Origin: Gordonia sp. SID5947 | Lineage (GTDB): Bacteria; Actinomycetota; Actinomycetes; Mycobacteriales; Mycobacteriaceae | DNA: 64,000 nt | Direction of reading: 5' to 3' | NCBI RefSeq assembly: GCF_009862785.1 | Contig: NZ_WWHU01000001.1 | Coordinates: 3,038,001-3,102,000 of the forward strand | Shown: in pieces, positions 63,341 to 64,000 of the stretch | Layout of the letters: every line of letters begins with the position of its first letter | How positions within the stretch are numbered: position 1 is the stretch's first letter | Made by a program: the position numbers and the translations under genes | The notes under the pieces: model-generated | Databases searched by the model: none | Told to the model about the DNA's origin: nothing | What the model saw: only the letters and a program-made list of their open reading frames with translations

Positions 63341-64000
63341 CGGATACCTCCCTCGTCGGCGCTCGTGACGTCGTGGACGGTGAGCAGCACCGACGACGGA
63401 ACGTGTCGCTCGATGGCGAGGACGTGGAATCTCACGGTGGGCGACATCGAATCATGCTCTGGCACCGCGTGATCGGCAGCCAATTCCAGCGACACCGCAT
63501 CTCCGACCTCGGGCAGGCCGCCGAAGCGGCCGATGACCAGTCCGGCCACGGTCTCGTGTTCGCCGTCGGGCAGGTCGTGACCGATCTCGCGGGACACCTC
63601 GTCGAGGTGCGCGTCACCACGGATGCGCCATCCGTCGTCGGTGCGCTCGATGACGTCGGGCCGTTCCGGATCGTGCTCGTCGTCGATCTCGCCGACGAGT
63701 TCCTCGGCGATGTCCTCGACGGTCACCACGCCGTCGAATCCGCCGTATTCGTCGATCACCACGGCCATCTCGTCGGAGGCGTCGTGAATCCGGGTCAGCA
63801 CCTCCGGCAGCGGAAGTGATGTCGGGACGATCACCGCCGGACGGCAGAGGGTCGCTGCGGTTGCGTCCGGTAGAGCCTCGAGGGCATCCGGGGCCGCCGC
63901 GGCGACCTGCCAGTCGAGCAGGTCGTGCAGACGGATCACCCCGATGACCTCGGCATCGTCGTCGACCACGGGGTAGCGGGTGTGGCCGGTGCTCATCCTG
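63337..64000 (-). CDS. CNNM/CorC-type membrane protein, C-terminal part only
   Basis: The frame is open at the window edge. Visible are the CBS domains (YPVVDDDAEVIGVIRLHDLL, then MAVVIDEYGGFDGVVTVEDI) and the C-terminal CorC_HlyC domain (ETVAGLVIGRFGGLPEVGD). The membrane part lies outside. It precedes its paralogue in one operon. Confidence 0.88.
   Translation of the reverse strand, partial: RMSTGHTRYPVVDDDAEVIGVIRLHDLLDWQVAAAAPDALEALPDATAATLCRPAVIVPTSLPLPEVLTRIHDASDEMAVVIDEYGGFDGVVTVEDIAEELVGEIDDEHDPERPDVIERTDDGWRIRGDAHLDEVSREIGHDLPDGEHETVAGLVIGRFGGLPEVGDAVSLELAADHAVPEHDSMSPTVRFHVLAIERHVPSSVLLTVHDVTSADEGGIR

Noticed and set aside
1..64000. tRNA, rRNA or riboswitch genes
   Set aside because: I saw no cloverleaf, rRNA-like or known riboswitch sequence by eye. 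A covariance-model search would be decisive.

Overview
The window comes from a high-GC, mycolic-acid-containing actinobacterium of the Mycobacteriales. Gordonia or a close relative is my best guess. The evidence is the ribosomal/replication block rpsF-ssb-rpsR-rplI with dnaB nearby, ponA, a DUF5318 gene, a PadR regulator and ino1 in mycobacterial-type order, plus a secreted mycolyltransferase-like protein and DUF222-HNH (13E12-type) genes. The genus is inference.

Layout. 1-10 kb is accessory metabolism: the end of an MFS transporter, a frameshifted acyl-CoA synthetase, a bicupin dioxygenase/esterase pair with a LysR regulator, a methyltransferase, a SHOCT protein, and a cytochrome P450 divergent from a TetR regulator with a perfect 12+12 bp inverted repeat between them. 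10-24 kb holds an orphan NRPS (C-A-T-C), a mycolyltransferase-like protein, a GltS-like FMN protein, a YbdK/ATP-grasp fusion, and an ECF42-type sigma factor with its DGPF partner. 24-27 kb has a DUF6308 protein, a shortened ferritin-like protein and a DUF222-HNH gene flanked by inverted copies of a 17-bp near-palindromic sequence.

27,135-37,647 is a 10.5-kb insertion. It has 24-bp terminal inverted repeats (23 matches, TGT...ACA ends), three subterminal repeats at each end and a perfect 5-bp target duplication (GCTGG), and it ends 7 bp beyond the dnaB stop codon. Its main intact cargo is a four-gene minus-strand operon: an alpha/beta hydrolase, a CHAT-like protein without a visible catalytic Cys, a CHAT protease with a His-Cys dyad, and a second caspase-fold-like protein with a His-Cys dyad. 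I see no core transposase for the element. The rest is a helicase remnant, two IS3-type elements, an IS21 remnant and decayed phage-like genes. This is the best candidate for an undescribed system, possibly a protease/lipase-type defence module.

37.6-64 kb is mostly core genome: dnaB with a probable class 3 intein (Ala1, W-C-T motif) in the P-loop, rplI/rpsR/ssb/rpsF, two GT87-type mannosyltransferase-like proteins, ponA, ino1, an aconitase, a split DNA ligase/LigD-type polymerase pair, gluQRS, a second DUF222-HNH gene behind a perfect SOS box, and a CNNM/CorC pair.

Five genes show single-base frameshifts that restore a sensible protein when corrected (near 1,668, 20,540, 22,011, 23,241 and 61,608). 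Indel errors in the assembly may explain some or all, so these should be checked before calling pseudogenes.
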